NCBI RefSeq assembly: GCF_014217545.1
Contig: NZ_CP043178.1
Coordinates: forward strand, 3,996,737 to 4,060,736
From: Pseudarthrobacter sp. NBSH8
Lineage (GTDB): Bacteria > Actinomycetota > Actinomycetes > Actinomycetales > Micrococcaceae
DNA: 64,000 bases
Reading direction: 5' to 3'
Part shown: one piece after another, positions 23,140-32,615 of the stretch
How positions within the stretch are numbered: the stretch's first letter is position 1
Layout: the number at the start of each line of letters is the position of its first letter
Notes under the pieces: model-generated
Seen by the model: the letters and a program-made list of their open reading frames with translations, nothing else
Databases searched by the model: none
Told to the model about the DNA's origin: nothing
Program-made: the position numbers and the translations under genes

Positions 23140-24880
23140 CCCGGATTTTTCATCGGACGGCGGTCGGGGCGCCGGGTCCGGGTTTTTGTCGTCCCGGCGG
23201 GCTGGATCGGATTTAGGGCGTGGCTGAAGGGCCCCGGGGTCGCGGGGCGGGGCGCGGGCTTCCACTGATCCCGTTGGCGTGCTCTTTCCGGCTCGTTGGT
23301 TGACGGGGGCTGCGGTGTCAGGTCCGCAGCAGGTGTGCGGGGCGGTTAGCGGCTGCAGCGATCCGGCTGATCGCTTCGAGCAGTGCGGCGATGAGGGGTT
23401 TCTCCGGTGCGGCGTCGGGCAGCAGCAGGTGGGTCCGGCGGGCGCGGGTGATGATCTTGCCGGCGGTGGCGAAGAGCCGGTAGCGCCAGCGTTTGATGTC
23501 CCAGCCCTGTGCCTTGTGGCCGTCGGGCAGGGCGGTGAGCTGGAGCCAGGAGACCAGGTTCGCGGCCAGGACCGCGAGGTTCGCCCAGGCCTGGTTCGCG
23601 GCGAAATCGAAGAAGGGGAGCTTGCTCAGGCCGGTGTTCTTCAGCGTCTTGATGCGGTTCTCGCAGCGGCCGCGGGCCCGGTGCCGGGCGTCCAGGAACG
23701 GTCCGTGCCAGCGTGGGGCATTCGTCAGGAACGCTGTTACACGGTGACCGTCGATGTCGAGCAGGGTCGGTGTCGCACCGGGGTGCAGCGGTTCGGCGCG
23801 CAGGAAGATCTTCGTCCCGGGCGGGTAGTCCTCGAGCGGGATCACCTGGGTGGCGTTGATGACCCAGGCGTCGTCGCGTTCGTTGCCGTCCTGGTCCAGG
23901 GCCGGCTGCCAGTATTTCTTGTCGTTGATCCAGTCGATCATGTGGGCCTTGCCGACCGGAACCGGGTACGAGACGGAGAACTGCACGCCGCGCGAATGCA
24001 GGTACCAGAGGAACTTCCGGGACGCGCCGGCGCTGTCGGTGCGGACCAGGATTTTCTCCCCGTCCAGTTCGTCGTCTTCACCGTAGAGTGCGTCGGGCAG
24101 GACCGCGATGGCGGCCTCGAAGATGCGGATGTGGTCCTCGGCGTTGTTCGCTGTTGCCCCGCCGTGGCGCAACAGCACCGCGAGTTCCTCCCCGGTGCCT
24201 CGGCCGGAACCGTAATCGATGCTGGCGGTGAACGGGGCGAATCCAAACCCGCCCTTGTAGTTGCCGGTGGCTCGTTCCTTCTCGGAGTGCGAGGCCACCA
24301 GTGTGGCGTCGAGGTCGATGACCAGCGGGTCCGCGGCCGTCGCCGTCACCGCCGGGCTGCGGTCACCCGCGGCTTCCCATGCCCGGGTCCGCAGTTCCTT
24401 GGACAGGGTCGAAAAACCGTAATCGAAAACGTCCGGGTTCTTCACGGTGCGTTCGAAGAACCGCGAGACTGTCGCGTTCGAGGGCACTTTCCCGAACACT
24501 CCGGGCTGGGAGCGCAGGATGTCCAGGTCGGAGGCGTACTCGCCGCCGGCGGCGAGCATCACCGCCAGCGACCCGAGCAGCCTCCCTGGCCGGTGCGAGG
24601 CCATCGCGGGGACGAACTGGCCCAGCCGGTCCTCGCACAGATCCCGGAACCCGAGGGCGTCAATGAATGAAGTCAGGACCCTGGCACCGGCATGGGAGAC
24701 CAGCGACTGGCCGGTGAAAGTGACCGGGACGGATGGGAAGACCTTGGTAGACTGGGGCATCGAAAAGGTGCTCCTTCAAGACACGGAAATAACGGCGTAG
24801 ACACCCCTATTTTCCCTTGTCAGAGCACCTTTTCGTCTCTTAAACACACCCGTCAGCCCAAGACTGATGAAAACCCCGGG
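23140..24880 (-). mobile_element. IS1380-family insertion sequence
   Basis: Complete element of 1741 bp. The terminal inverted repeats start CCCGGATTTTTCATC (left, 23140-23154) and, reading inward from the right end, CCCGGGGTTTTCATC (24880-24866), 13 of 15 identical. A 4-bp target duplication TTAG flanks it (23136-23139 and 24881-24884), the length expected for this family. It carries one intact transposase gene on the minus strand. Intact ends and duplication point to a recent insertion, upstream of the exopolysaccharide glycosyltransferase operon. Confidence 0.93.
23318..24760 (-). CDS. IS1380-family transposase
   Basis: Full-length DDE transposase of 480 aa. Recognisable blocks are DLDATLVASHSEKERATGNY (first Asp), ILVRTDSAGASRKFLWYL (second Asp) and RCENRIKTLKNTGLSKLPF (Glu), in the spacing typical of IS1380 transposases. 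It cuts and joins the element ends. No stop or frameshift interrupts it, so the element may still be active. The opposite strand has a long open frame only because the gene is very GC-rich. Confidence 0.95.
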   Translation of the reverse strand: MPQSTKVFPSVPVTFTGQSLVSHAGARVLTSFIDALGFRDLCEDRLGQFVPAMASHRPGRLLGSLAVMLAAGGEYASDLDILRSQPGVFGKVPSNATVSRFFERTVKNPDVFDYGFSTLSKELRTRAWEAAGDRSPAVTATAADPLVIDLDATLVASHSEKERATGNYKGGFGFAPFTASIDYGSGRGTGEELAVLLRHGGATANNAEDHIRIFEAAIAVLPDALYGEDDELDGEKILVRTDSAGASRKFLWYLHSRGVQFSVSYPVPVGKAHMIDWINDKKYWQPALDQDGNERDDAWVINATQVIPLEDYPPGTKIFLRAEPLHPGATPTLLDIDGHRVTAFLTNAPRWHGPFLDARHRARGRCENRIKTLKNTGLSKLPFFDFAANQAWANLAVLAANLVSWLQLTALPDGHKAQGWDIKRWRYRLFATAGKIITRARRTHLLLPDAAPEKPLIAALLEAISRIAAAANRPAHLLRT

Positions 24881-25051
24881 TTAGCGCTTTATCCGGTCAT
24901 GGGTCTGGTCTCTGGCCCCAGCAAACATAGCCTTCGACTCTTGCCGTGATGAAGAGCCTATTGCCGGCCTGACGCAGAGTCACCAGTAGCAAGTACTCAC
25001 TTTTGTACGGCGGCCTACGCGTTTTCCGACCACGTACAGGGGTTTATCCGC

Positions 25052-25116
25052 CGGCTCGAATATTAGGTATGGGGGTTGTTATTCGGCCCGCATTTTAGGT
25101 ATTGGGGGATTTCTTG
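25052..25116. repeat. two 32-bp direct repeats upstream of the PKD-domain gene
   Basis: Two imperfect tandem copies beginning CGGC at 25052 and 25084. Each contains TTAGGTAT (25063-25070 and 25095-25102) followed by a G-run (GGGGG). The 32-base spacing is about three helical turns, as for paired activator or repressor sites. They lie 115-180 bases upstream of the start at 25231; a TTGACA-like box follows at 25143-25148. The rest of 24885-25230 shows no gene. Confidence 0.5.
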
Positions 25117-25230
25117 CGGGTCGCACTCCCGGGGTCTACGCTTGACAATTAACTGGGGTGCCGCCACTGTTTCTGGGCCAGTGCGCAAAGGGACTCCAGC
25201 CCGTCTACTCTGATGCGCCAGGAGCCCACG

Positions 25231-27465
25231 ATGAAAACTACCCGTGCCGCCAAGTGGCTGAGCCAAACACTCGCCATAGCCGTCATCGTTGCGGGCTCCC
25301 TTCTGGCCGCTTCCCCCGTGGCATCGGCGGACCCGGCCTACGGCACTCCGAGCCTAAGCTATTCAGGTGTCAGCAACCCGCCCACGTCGGACAAGCCGCA
25401 GAGCAAGCTGTGGTGGAACGACGGCTCGTGGTGGGCGGACATGTGGAAGGCCGGGAGCGGGTGGTCCATTTTCCGGCTGGACCGCGCCACCCAGTCCTGG
25501 GTGGACACGGGCGTCGTGAATGACACCCGCGGCAGCACGCTCGCTGATACCTTGTGGGACGGCAGCCACCTGTACATTGCGTCCCATGTAGTGACTATCA
25601 GTGGAGACGGCCCGCCAAATCCGTCCCTCTCGGGGCAGCCGGCAAAACTGTACCGCTATAGCTACTCAGCAGGTAAGTACACGTTGGACAGCGGGTTTCC
25701 CACGGAGATCACTAACAACTCCAGCGAATCAATGACCATCGATATCGACTCGACCGGAATGCTCTGGGCAACGTGGACGCAGGTCACGGGCAACGCGACA
25801 TCCGGCTTCACCAACAGCGTCTACGTCAATTACGCCGCGAATGGAGGCCCTGGCTGGGCCACCCCGTTCGTTGTTCCGGTCTCCAATCCGAACCCCGCCC
25901 CTGACGACATTTCAGCTGTGGTGGCATACGGGAAAAAGAAAATCGGCGTGATGTGGAGCGACCAGATCACTGGTTCCGTATGGTGGGCAACGCGCACCGA
26001 TGGAACAGCTCCAACGGCGACGTCATCGTGGAAAGTCCAGCCAGCGATCCAGGGAAAAGGACAGGCAGATGACCACCTGAACCTAAAGACTCTTCAGGCG
26101 GACACCTCCGGGCGGGTTTTCGCGGCGGTCAAAACCAGTCTCAACGATTCCAGCTCCGACCCGACGCTGCCTCAGTTGCTGCTGCTGGTTTTCAAACCGG
26201 GAACCGGGTCCTTCTCCACGTCGACAATTTCCGTAGCCGGCGACTGCGTCTCCCGGCCGCAGATCATGCTGGATACCCAGAACAACCTGGTTCGGGCCTT
26301 CCAGACGGCGCCGCCAACATCCGCGAGCGGCTGTGCCTATTCCGGCGTGGCGGGCAGCATATATGAGAAGACCGCGTCCATGGACAACCCGGTATTCGGA
26401 TCCGGACGGGGCACGCCCATCATCCAGAGCGCCTCCTCGTCGAACATGAACAACGTGACCACAACCAAGCAGAGTGTGGACAACTCCACCGGCATTGTGG
26501 TCCTGGCCAGCGACCACGTGGCAAAGCGTTACTGGTTCTCGGACCGGTCCCTGGGACCGGTAACACCGCAACCCGCACCAACAGCAGCTTTCACAGCCGC
26601 ACCCACCACCGGCACCGCACCGCTAAACGTCAGCTTCACCGACACCTCCACCGGCACACCCATTTCCTGGTCCTGGACCTTCGGCGACGGCGGCACCTCC
26701 AACGCCCAGAACCCAGCCCACACGTACGCAGCCGCTGGCACCTACACAGCCACACTGACCGCCACCAACGGCGGCGGCACAAGCTCCGCCACCACAACCA
26801 TCAGCGTCAACCCGGCTCCCCCGGCCGGCGGCGTAACGGTGGTCGGCTCAGCCACAACGTTCGCGGGAACGGCCGCCTCCGCCGTGTCGTTGCAGGCACC
26901 GGCCGGAACGTCACCCGGAGATGTGCTGGTCGCGGCCATCACGGCGGACCTGAATCCGTCCATGGCCTCGGTGCCTGCTGGCTGGATCCCCCTGGTGAAT
27001 GCCCTTTCGATCAACAGCGGGTCAACATCCGGTGCCCGGGCCTTCGCCTACTACCATGTGGTGGGCGCCGCCGATCCGGCAAGCTACAGCTGGATGTTGA
27101 GCACTTCCGTGCGGTGGGGCGGCGGCGTTACGGCCTACCGCGGCGTCGATAACGCCAACCCGCTGGACGGCCCGCTGACCACGGCAGTTGACACCACATA
27201 CTCCGCGACCAGCATCACGGTTCCCGGCAGCACGACGGCCACCAACGGCGCAATGCTGATCGGCGGAGTCGCGTGTGATTGCGCTTCTCCGGTCGTGACG
27301 GCGCCCGCTGGCTGGACCGGACGGTGGGAGGCTGCCGGTGGCCAGATCGCGGAACTGGCAGACCGGGTCCAAACCAGCGCTGGCTCCACTGGTGCGTCAA
27401 CCTGGACCCTGAGTGCCGCGCGGGCTGTCGCTGCATGGCGGACGGCGCTCAAGCCGGCCAGCTGA
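25231..27465 (+). CDS. secreted PKD-domain protein
   Basis: Protein of 744 aa. A Sec signal peptide (about residues 1-33, ending ASA) is followed by a ~400-aa beta-propeller-like region rich in Trp/Asp/Gly repeats (SKLWWNDGSWWADMW, DTLWDGSHLYIASH, GMLWATWTQV). Next come a PKD domain (about 445-525: APLNVSFTDTSTGTPISW then FGDGGTSNAQNPAHTY) and a C-terminal beta-rich module (about 535-744). PKD domains are extracellular protein- or polysaccharide-binding folds, so a surface or matrix role is plausible next to the exopolysaccharide locus. No catalytic motif is recognised. The ATG at 25231 follows CAGGAG by six bases; an ATG six codons earlier is less well placed. Confidence 0.8.
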   Translation: MKTTRAAKWLSQTLAIAVIVAGSLLAASPVASADPAYGTPSLSYSGVSNPPTSDKPQSKLWWNDGSWWADMWKAGSGWSIFRLDRATQSWVDTGVVNDTRGSTLADTLWDGSHLYIASHVVTISGDGPPNPSLSGQPAKLYRYSYSAGKYTLDSGFPTEITNNSSESMTIDIDSTGMLWATWTQVTGNATSGFTNSVYVNYAANGGPGWATPFVVPVSNPNPAPDDISAVVAYGKKKIGVMWSDQITGSVWWATRTDGTAPTATSSWKVQPAIQGKGQADDHLNLKTLQADTSGRVFAAVKTSLNDSSSDPTLPQLLLLVFKPGTGSFSTSTISVAGDCVSRPQIMLDTQNNLVRAFQTAPPTSASGCAYSGVAGSIYEKTASMDNPVFGSGRGTPIIQSASSSNMNNVTTTKQSVDNSTGIVVLASDHVAKRYWFSDRSLGPVTPQPAPTAAFTAAPTTGTAPLNVSFTDTSTGTPISWSWTFGDGGTSNAQNPAHTYAAAGTYTATLTATNGGGTSSATTTISVNPAPPAGGVTVVGSATTFAGTAASAVSLQAPAGTSPGDVLVAAITADLNPSMASVPAGWIPLVNALSINSGSTSGARAFAYYHVVGAADPASYSWMLSTSVRWGGGVTAYRGVDNANPLDGPLTTAVDTTYSATSITVPGSTTATNGAMLIGGVACDCASPVVTAPAGWTGRWEAAGGQIAELADRVQTSAGSTGASTWTLSAARAVAAWRTALKPAS

Positions 27466-27502
27466 CCGGGGCGCGTGAAAACCGGCCGTCTGATCGAACC
27501 GC

Positions 27503-28837
27503 CTAAACCACGGTTCGGAAAAACAGCTCAGTGACCGTGGCCAGCCGGTGCGGGTCCGCCACACCGCAGAGCTCGCGGGCGGAGTGCATCGAGAGCAGGG
27601 GAACGCCGACGTCGACAGTCCGGATCCCCAGTCGGGTGGCGGTCAGGGGGCCAATGGTGGAGCCGCAGGGCATCACGCTGTTGGACACAAATTCCTGGTA
27701 CGGCACCTTCGCTTCGCCGCACAGCCTGGCCCAGAACGCCGCGCCGGCGGCGTCCGTCGCGTACCGCTGGTTGGCGTTGATCTTCAGCAGCAGGCCGCCG
27801 TTCAGGACCGGATGGTTGGCCGGATCGTGCCGCTCCGGGTAGTTGGGGTGAACGGCGTGGCCCGCGTCCGCGGAAACGCAGAACGACGCCGCCAGTGCTT
27901 GCCGCCGCTGGCTCACCGATGCACCCAGGCCGTCGGAGACCCGCACCAGCACGTCCTCAAGAATGGGTCCGCACGCTCCCGAACGTGAATTCGAGCCGAT
28001 TTCCTCGTGGTCGAACGCCGCGAGGACGGCAATCGGCGCACCCTTGCCCGGGGCACCCGCGGCGGAAGAAGCAGCGTGCGCGATCAGCGCGGCCAGCCCG
28101 GCGTGCGTCGCGGACAGGTTATCAAGGCGCCCGGAGGCGAAGAACTCACCGTTAGCCCCGAAAACCGCTGGCTTCTGTGTGTCTGCAATAACGACGTCGT
28201 ACCCGCCGATCCCCGCAGGATCAACCGAAGCGCCACCAGGCACATGGGACGCCAAAACGCCCAGCAGATCTACGTCGTCGGGATTCCCCAGGCCCCACAC
28301 GGGGTTCATGTGCCGCTGCTTGTCCAGGGTCAGGCCGTCGTTCACCGCACGGTCAAGGTGGATGGCCAGCTGCGGGAAGCGGAGCATCGGGCCGGTGGCG
28401 GTGAGATGTTCGGTGCCGTCCAGCATGACCAGCCGGCCCGCCAGCTGAAGTTCGCGGTCCAGCCAGGAGTTCAGCAGCGGGCCGCCGTAGACCTCCACCC
28501 CTGCCTGCAGCCAACCGAACGCTCCGGTGGTGGGTTTGGGCTTCAGCTTGAAGGACGGGGAGTCAGTGTGCGCACCGAGGATGTTGAACCCGGTAGTGGG
28601 CCCGGCGTCTTCCGGGACCACCCAGGCGATCAGTGCGCCGTCCCGGACCAGGTAGAACGATCCGGCCCCGCCGGCCCAGGGGTCACGCTCGTCCAGGCCC
28701 GTGAACCCGGCCTCCTCCAGCCGCCGGGCGGCCTCGTGGACGGCGTGGAAACTCGACGGTGATGCGCTGACGTACGCGCCAAGGTCCTGGATGTGGTCAA
28801 CGGCACTGGAAGCGGCGGCGGCGGAAGGTGAAGGCAT
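27503..28837 (-). CDS. M18 family aspartyl aminopeptidase
   Basis: Protein of 444 aa, normal for family M18 (ApeB/DAP). Metal-site motifs are visible: GAHTDSPSFKLKP (first His/Asp), ASGRLDNL, AAFDHEEIGSNS (Glu-Glu) and the C-terminal PLLSMHSARE with a zinc-ligand His. M18 enzymes are cytosolic di-zinc tetrahedral dodecamers that remove N-terminal Asp/Glu or neutral residues during peptide turnover. It is convergent with the secreted PKD gene, 37 bases away. Confidence 0.95.
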   Translation of the reverse strand: MPSPSAAAASSAVDHIQDLGAYVSASPSSFHAVHEAARRLEEAGFTGLDERDPWAGGAGSFYLVRDGALIAWVVPEDAGPTTGFNILGAHTDSPSFKLKPKPTTGAFGWLQAGVEVYGGPLLNSWLDRELQLAGRLVMLDGTEHLTATGPMLRFPQLAIHLDRAVNDGLTLDKQRHMNPVWGLGNPDDVDLLGVLASHVPGGASVDPAGIGGYDVVIADTQKPAVFGANGEFFASGRLDNLSATHAGLAALIAHAASSAAGAPGKGAPIAVLAAFDHEEIGSNSRSGACGPILEDVLVRVSDGLGASVSQRRQALAASFCVSADAGHAVHPNYPERHDPANHPVLNGGLLLKINANQRYATDAAGAAFWARLCGEAKVPYQEFVSNSVMPCGSTIGPLTATRLGIRTVDVGVPLLSMHSARELCGVADPHRLATVTELFFRTVV

Positions 28838-28847
28838 GGTTCCGAGT

Positions 28848-29577
28848 CTAAATGGTCACATTGAGCCCGGCAGTGTAACCGGCGGATGCCGATCCTGTCA
28901 TGGTGGCCAACTGGTAGATGCCGCCGTCATCCCTGAAGACGTTGTCCGACTGCAGCGTGGTGCGGGCCATGTTGCTGACACTGGCCTCGTAGCCGTGAGT
29001 GGCGTAGACGTCGTCGCAGGCGGCCTTGGTCAGGGCGATCTGCGATACAGCCAGCACCTGACCGGCGGCCGTGGCGTTGCTCATGGACTGGAACACCTCG
29101 AAGTGGATATGCGGCCAGCGCCCGGAATAGGCGCCGGGGAAGATGGACGCAAAGGTGACCTGGCCGTTGGAGTCGGCCTCCTGGACGCCGCGGAGGTAGT
29201 TTTCGTTTGCCAGTCCGGAATCGTACATGGAGTACCTGCCGTCCCGGTCGCAGTGCCAGGCGTACACGGCCGCACCGGCCAGCGGCACGCAGCCGTTGGC
29301 GTTGTCCAGCAGGGTCAGGGTGAACGTCAGCGGCACGCCTTCAGCCTTGGCTGACCCCGTCCCGAAGCTGGCGGTGATGTCCTGCCGCACCACGCCGGAG
29401 GCTGCCAGGACGTTGGGGCCGTTGGAGCCGTCCCCGGGAAAGGGACCCGCTGTTCCTGCGGGATCTCCACGCCGCACTCCGCGATCGCAACATACCGAGG
29501 GAACGGCGGCTGATCATGGTGGACAGATCGAACTCGAGGCCGCGGTCGTGGTTGGGGTGGGGAAGGTGGGTGCTCAT
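28848..29577 (-). pseudogene. intradiol ring-cleavage dioxygenase with damaged N-terminus
   Basis: The catalytic domain is intact in one frame: TLTLLDNANGCVPLAGAAVY, AWHCDRDGRYSMY and SGRWPHIHFEVF supply the Tyr and His iron ligands of the protocatechuate/catechol dioxygenase-like family. The natural N-terminus lies in another frame, MSTHLPHPNHDRGLEF then DLSTMISRRSL, a twin-arginine-type signal start, but it runs into Arg/Ser-rich nonsense. Between them a third frame reads AIAECGVEIPQE, which would join TAGPFPGDGSNGPNVL if one A were restored near 29455. The hydrophobic part of the signal is missing. So there is at least one small deletion plus a one-base loss. A GTG at 29477 could still give an unexported fragment. 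A sequencing error could explain the one-base loss but not the missing signal core. Confidence 0.72.
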
Positions 29578-29658
29578 GGCTCCATCCGACGCGTCCCGCC
29601 TATCCCCTGCATAGGCGGTTCCTGTGCGGAACCTGTGCGTCAGCAGGCCGCGCCAGTG

Positions 29659-30351
29659 TCAGTAGTCGGGATTGCTCGGGACCACCAGGCCGGTCTCGTA
29701 GGCGTACACCACTGCCTGGACCCGGTCCCGCAGGTGGAGTTTGGTGAGGATCCGGCGGACATGGGTCTTCACCGTTGCTTCCGACAGGAAATACCGGTGC
29801 GCGATCTCGGCGTTGGAGAGGCCCTCCGCCATGGCTTCGAGCATCTCGGTTTCGCGTGGGGTGAGGTCTTCGAGCAGGGGGTCCCGCGGCGCGGTGGAGG
29901 GTGCCGGCATGGCAGCACCGCGGACATAGGTCTCCAGCAGCCGCTGCGTGACGCGCGGGGCCACCACGGCATCCCCGCTGGCCACCACCCGGACGGCGTT
30001 GACCAGGTCCGACGGCGCCACGTCCTTGAGGAGGAACGCGGACGCGCCTGCCTGCAGACCGGTGAACGCATATTCGTCCACATCAAAGGTGGTGAGGATG
30101 ATGACCCGGGCACAGGATCCGGAGGCTGTGATGGCACGCGTTGCCTCGATGCCGTCCAGCACGGGCATCCGGACGTCCATCAGCACTACGTCGGGGTTCA
30201 GCTCGCGGACCAGCCGCACCGCCTCGGCACCGTCGGAGGCCTCACCAACAATATGCAGGTCTTCCTCGCCCTCAAGGATGAGGCGGAAGCCCATCCTGAG
30301 AAGCGGCTGGTCATCCACCAGCAGGACGTTTATCGGATGGGTCTCAGTCAC
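29659..30351 (-). CDS. NarL/LuxR-family response regulator
   Basis: Protein of 230 aa. Receiver domain at residues 1-125 with acidic pocket Asp13/Asp14 (LLVDDQPLLR), phospho-acceptor Asp59 (VVLMDVRMPVLDG) and Lys near 110 (AFLLKDVAP). LuxR helix-turn-helix at about 160-225 (LTPRETEMLEAMAEGLSNAE). It overlaps the cognate sensor kinase gene by eight bases and lies with an ABC exporter operon, which it probably controls. The signal is unknown. Confidence 0.95.
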   Translation of the reverse strand: MTETHPINVLLVDDQPLLRMGFRLILEGEEDLHIVGEASDGAEAVRLVRELNPDVVLMDVRMPVLDGIEATRAITASGSCARVIILTTFDVDEYAFTGLQAGASAFLLKDVAPSDLVNAVRVVASGDAVVAPRVTQRLLETYVRGAAMPAPSTAPRDPLLEDLTPRETEMLEAMAEGLSNAEIAHRYFLSEATVKTHVRRILTKLHLRDRVQAVVYAYETGLVVPSNPDY

Positions 30352-31693
30352 GGTTGCCTTGCAGTTGAGGTGGATGGTTGTGGGTTTCCGCGGGCTCGTC
30401 AGCCGGCCAGCTCAGGACGGCATGGACCCGCCAGCCGCGGCCGCGCCGCCCGGCCACCACGGTGCCTGCGTAGATACGCGCCCGTTCGGCCATACCCGCC
30501 AGCCCCTGGCCGGAACCGGGACCGGCAGAACCCGGCCCGCCGCCGTCGGAGGTGCCCGGACCCTGGACTCCGGCGCCGTCGTCGAGCACTTCAATGGTGA
30601 CCGTGGAGCCGGCCCGGACGATTCCCACATCCACCCGTCCCAGCGACCGGCCATAGCGGAGCACATTGGTCAGTGACTCCTGGACTATCCGATAGACCGT
30701 CAGCTGGAACGCCGCGTCGTCGGGCATGGCCGGGCCGGTGTGTGAGTAGTGAAGCGGCAGGCCCGCGGTCCGGAAACCCTCCAGGAGCTTCGCCAGGCTG
30801 TCGCCGGAAGCAAGGGGCTGGCGCGGTGCGATTCCGCCGGTGTCGTCCCGGAGTACGCCCAGCACGCGCCGCATGTCCGCCAGCGCGGTGCGGCCGGTCC
30901 GCGACAGTTCACCAAGCACCTCGCCGGCGCGGTCGGGACTTTTCCGGACCACGACGGCGGCGCCATCGGAGAGGCTAACCATCACCGTCAGCGAGTGCGC
31001 CACGACGTCGTGCATTTCGCGGGCGATCCTGTTGCGTTCATTGACGGACGCCAGGCTTGCCGTCCGCGCCGCCCAGGCGGCGATCTCCTGCTCGTGCTCC
31101 CGTCGCTGCCGCACCGAGATGCCGATCCCGGTGGCGATGACGTTGGACAGGGCGATGGTGGCGCCGGTGGCGATGCTGGTCAGGAGGTGGAAATCCCCGG
31201 GATTGCCGCCGGCGTCGTGGATGAAGGAACTCTCCATGGGGCCGACGGCGGCCAGCAGGTATAGCAGGGCCAGCGGCGCCGTGGCGGCTGCCATCGCCAC
31301 CAGCGCGAACCGGCGCGTGTGCACCAGGGCCACGGCGTAGAGCGAGAACCACAGCCCCGCCGAAACGTTGGAGCCCCACGGGTGCAGCAGCGTGACCGCC
31401 ACTTCCATGACCGCGACGAAGGCTGCCAGCGCCACGGGGTGGGAGCGCCGGAAGAACAGGGCCCCCGCGACCGCGAAGAGGAGCGCCGCCGCCAGCCAGG
31501 CGCCGGACATGATCGTGTCCACCACGGTCGGCGCCACCAGCAGCGCGTAGCCGAATATCACCACACCGTCCATCACCCGCGGGCGCTGGTAGAGGTACCG
31601 CCGGAGCAGGCCGCGGCGCTTGGCCGTGATTTCGGCAAAGGACGCATCGGCCTGACTGGCCGGCGCGTCCCTTACGAGTGCCGCTTCATTCAT
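30344..31693 (-). CDS. sensor histidine kinase (HisKA_3 type)
   Basis: Protein of 449 aa. A membrane-embedded sensor region with about six helices (residues 45-215) is followed by the dimerisation/phosphoacceptor helix RNRIAREMHDVVAHSLTVMV with its His, and an HATPase domain (GLAGMAERARIYAG near the end). This is the standard actinobacterial partner of NarL-type regulators such as the one immediately downstream (8-base overlap). The intramembrane sensor without an extracellular loop fits sensing of membrane stress or a lipophilic compound, together with the neighbouring ABC transporter. Confidence 0.93.
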   Translation of the reverse strand: MNEAALVRDAPASQADASFAEITAKRRGLLRRYLYQRPRVMDGVVIFGYALLVAPTVVDTIMSGAWLAAALLFAVAGALFFRRSHPVALAAFVAVMEVAVTLLHPWGSNVSAGLWFSLYAVALVHTRRFALVAMAAATAPLALLYLLAAVGPMESSFIHDAGGNPGDFHLLTSIATGATIALSNVIATGIGISVRQRREHEQEIAAWAARTASLASVNERNRIAREMHDVVAHSLTVMVSLSDGAAVVVRKSPDRAGEVLGELSRTGRTALADMRRVLGVLRDDTGGIAPRQPLASGDSLAKLLEGFRTAGLPLHYSHTGPAMPDDAAFQLTVYRIVQESLTNVLRYGRSLGRVDVGIVRAGSTVTIEVLDDGAGVQGPGTSDGGGPGSAGPGSGQGLAGMAERARIYAGTVVAGRRGRGWRVHAVLSWPADEPAETHNHPPQLQGNRD

Positions 31694-31713
31694 GCTCTAA
31701 GCCTGGTGTCCGC

Positions 31714-32610
31714 CTAGACGTCGCGTTTCTTGAGCACGATCATGGCCGGAACCAGAAACAGCAGAACGTAGCCCAGGAAAATCAGGCCGCCCTGCCAGGG
31801 ATCGATGACGCCGTCGGTGTGGCCAATGGACAGGAACCGTCCGCCGGCGTCGCTGGGGAGGTACTGGGGCACGTACTTCCAGAAGTCACCCGGGATGAAG
31901 GCCATAAAGCTTGCCGCGATGGACACCACGAAGAACAGGCCCACCAGCACGGTGATGCCGCCGGCGGAGTTGCGGAGCAGCGCGCCGAGTGAGAGGCCGA
32001 TCAAGGCCACGCCGGCAACGTAGAGTCCGCCCGTGAAGATGCTGTACAGCACGCCGTCCGTGGACCAGGCCAGGTCCATGCCCAGGCCCTGGAAAACCGG
32101 CATGGCAATCAGGAACGTGGCCACTGCGGCGATGGTGGTGATGACGTAGGAGATCACGGCGAGCAGGATTGCCTTGGCCACAAAGACCGGCGTGCGACGC
32201 GGGACGGCGTCCATGGTGGAACGGATCATGCCCGTGGCGTATTCGGAAGAGATGAACAGGACGGCCAGCGAGCCCAGGACCAGAATGCCGATCTGCAGGC
32301 CGGCATTGGGCAGGTTGTACAGGTCAAAACCAGATCCCGGCGGGAAGGACTGCGCCATCATTTCGGGCGTCAGGGCCTGGCCCTGGTCCCGCGCCCGCCG
32401 GGCCATTTCGTCCAGGAAGGAGAACCGGATCAGTACGGCAAGGGCTCCGACGCCGACAATCGCCACCAGCGTCAGGAACAGCAGGATGCGGGTGGACATC
32501 AGGGAGAACAGCTTGATCCATTCGGACCGCAGGACACCGCCGAACGTCACCCCCTTGGTGCCAGCGGTGGTGCGGACACGGGAAGTTTGGGTATCAGTCA
32601 TGGTGGTCAT
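31714..32610 (-). CDS. ABC-2 type transporter permease
   Basis: Protein of 298 aa with about six transmembrane helices, starting MTTMTDTQTSRVRTTAG. The GVTFGGVLRSEWIKLFSLMSTR segment is typical of ABC-2 permeases fed by a separate ATPase. The ATG at 32610 is five bases after the ATPase stop; a longer frame upstream lies inside the ATPase gene and is not real. With the ATPase it forms an exporter probably handling a drug, peptide or lipid and regulated by the adjacent two-component system. Confidence 0.9.
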   Translation of the reverse strand: MTTMTDTQTSRVRTTAGTKGVTFGGVLRSEWIKLFSLMSTRILLFLTLVAIVGVGALAVLIRFSFLDEMARRARDQGQALTPEMMAQSFPPGSGFDLYNLPNAGLQIGILVLGSLAVLFISSEYATGMIRSTMDAVPRRTPVFVAKAILLAVISYVITTIAAVATFLIAMPVFQGLGMDLAWSTDGVLYSIFTGGLYVAGVALIGLSLGALLRNSAGGITVLVGLFFVVSIAASFMAFIPGDFWKYVPQYLPSDAGGRFLSIGHTDGVIDPWQGGLIFLGYVLLFLVPAMIVLKKRDV

Positions 32611-32615
32611 CGTCC

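Noticed and set aside
23279..24670. 463-aa open frame opposite the transposase
   Set aside because: The transposase has all catalytic blocks; this frame is a mirror of its codon bias.
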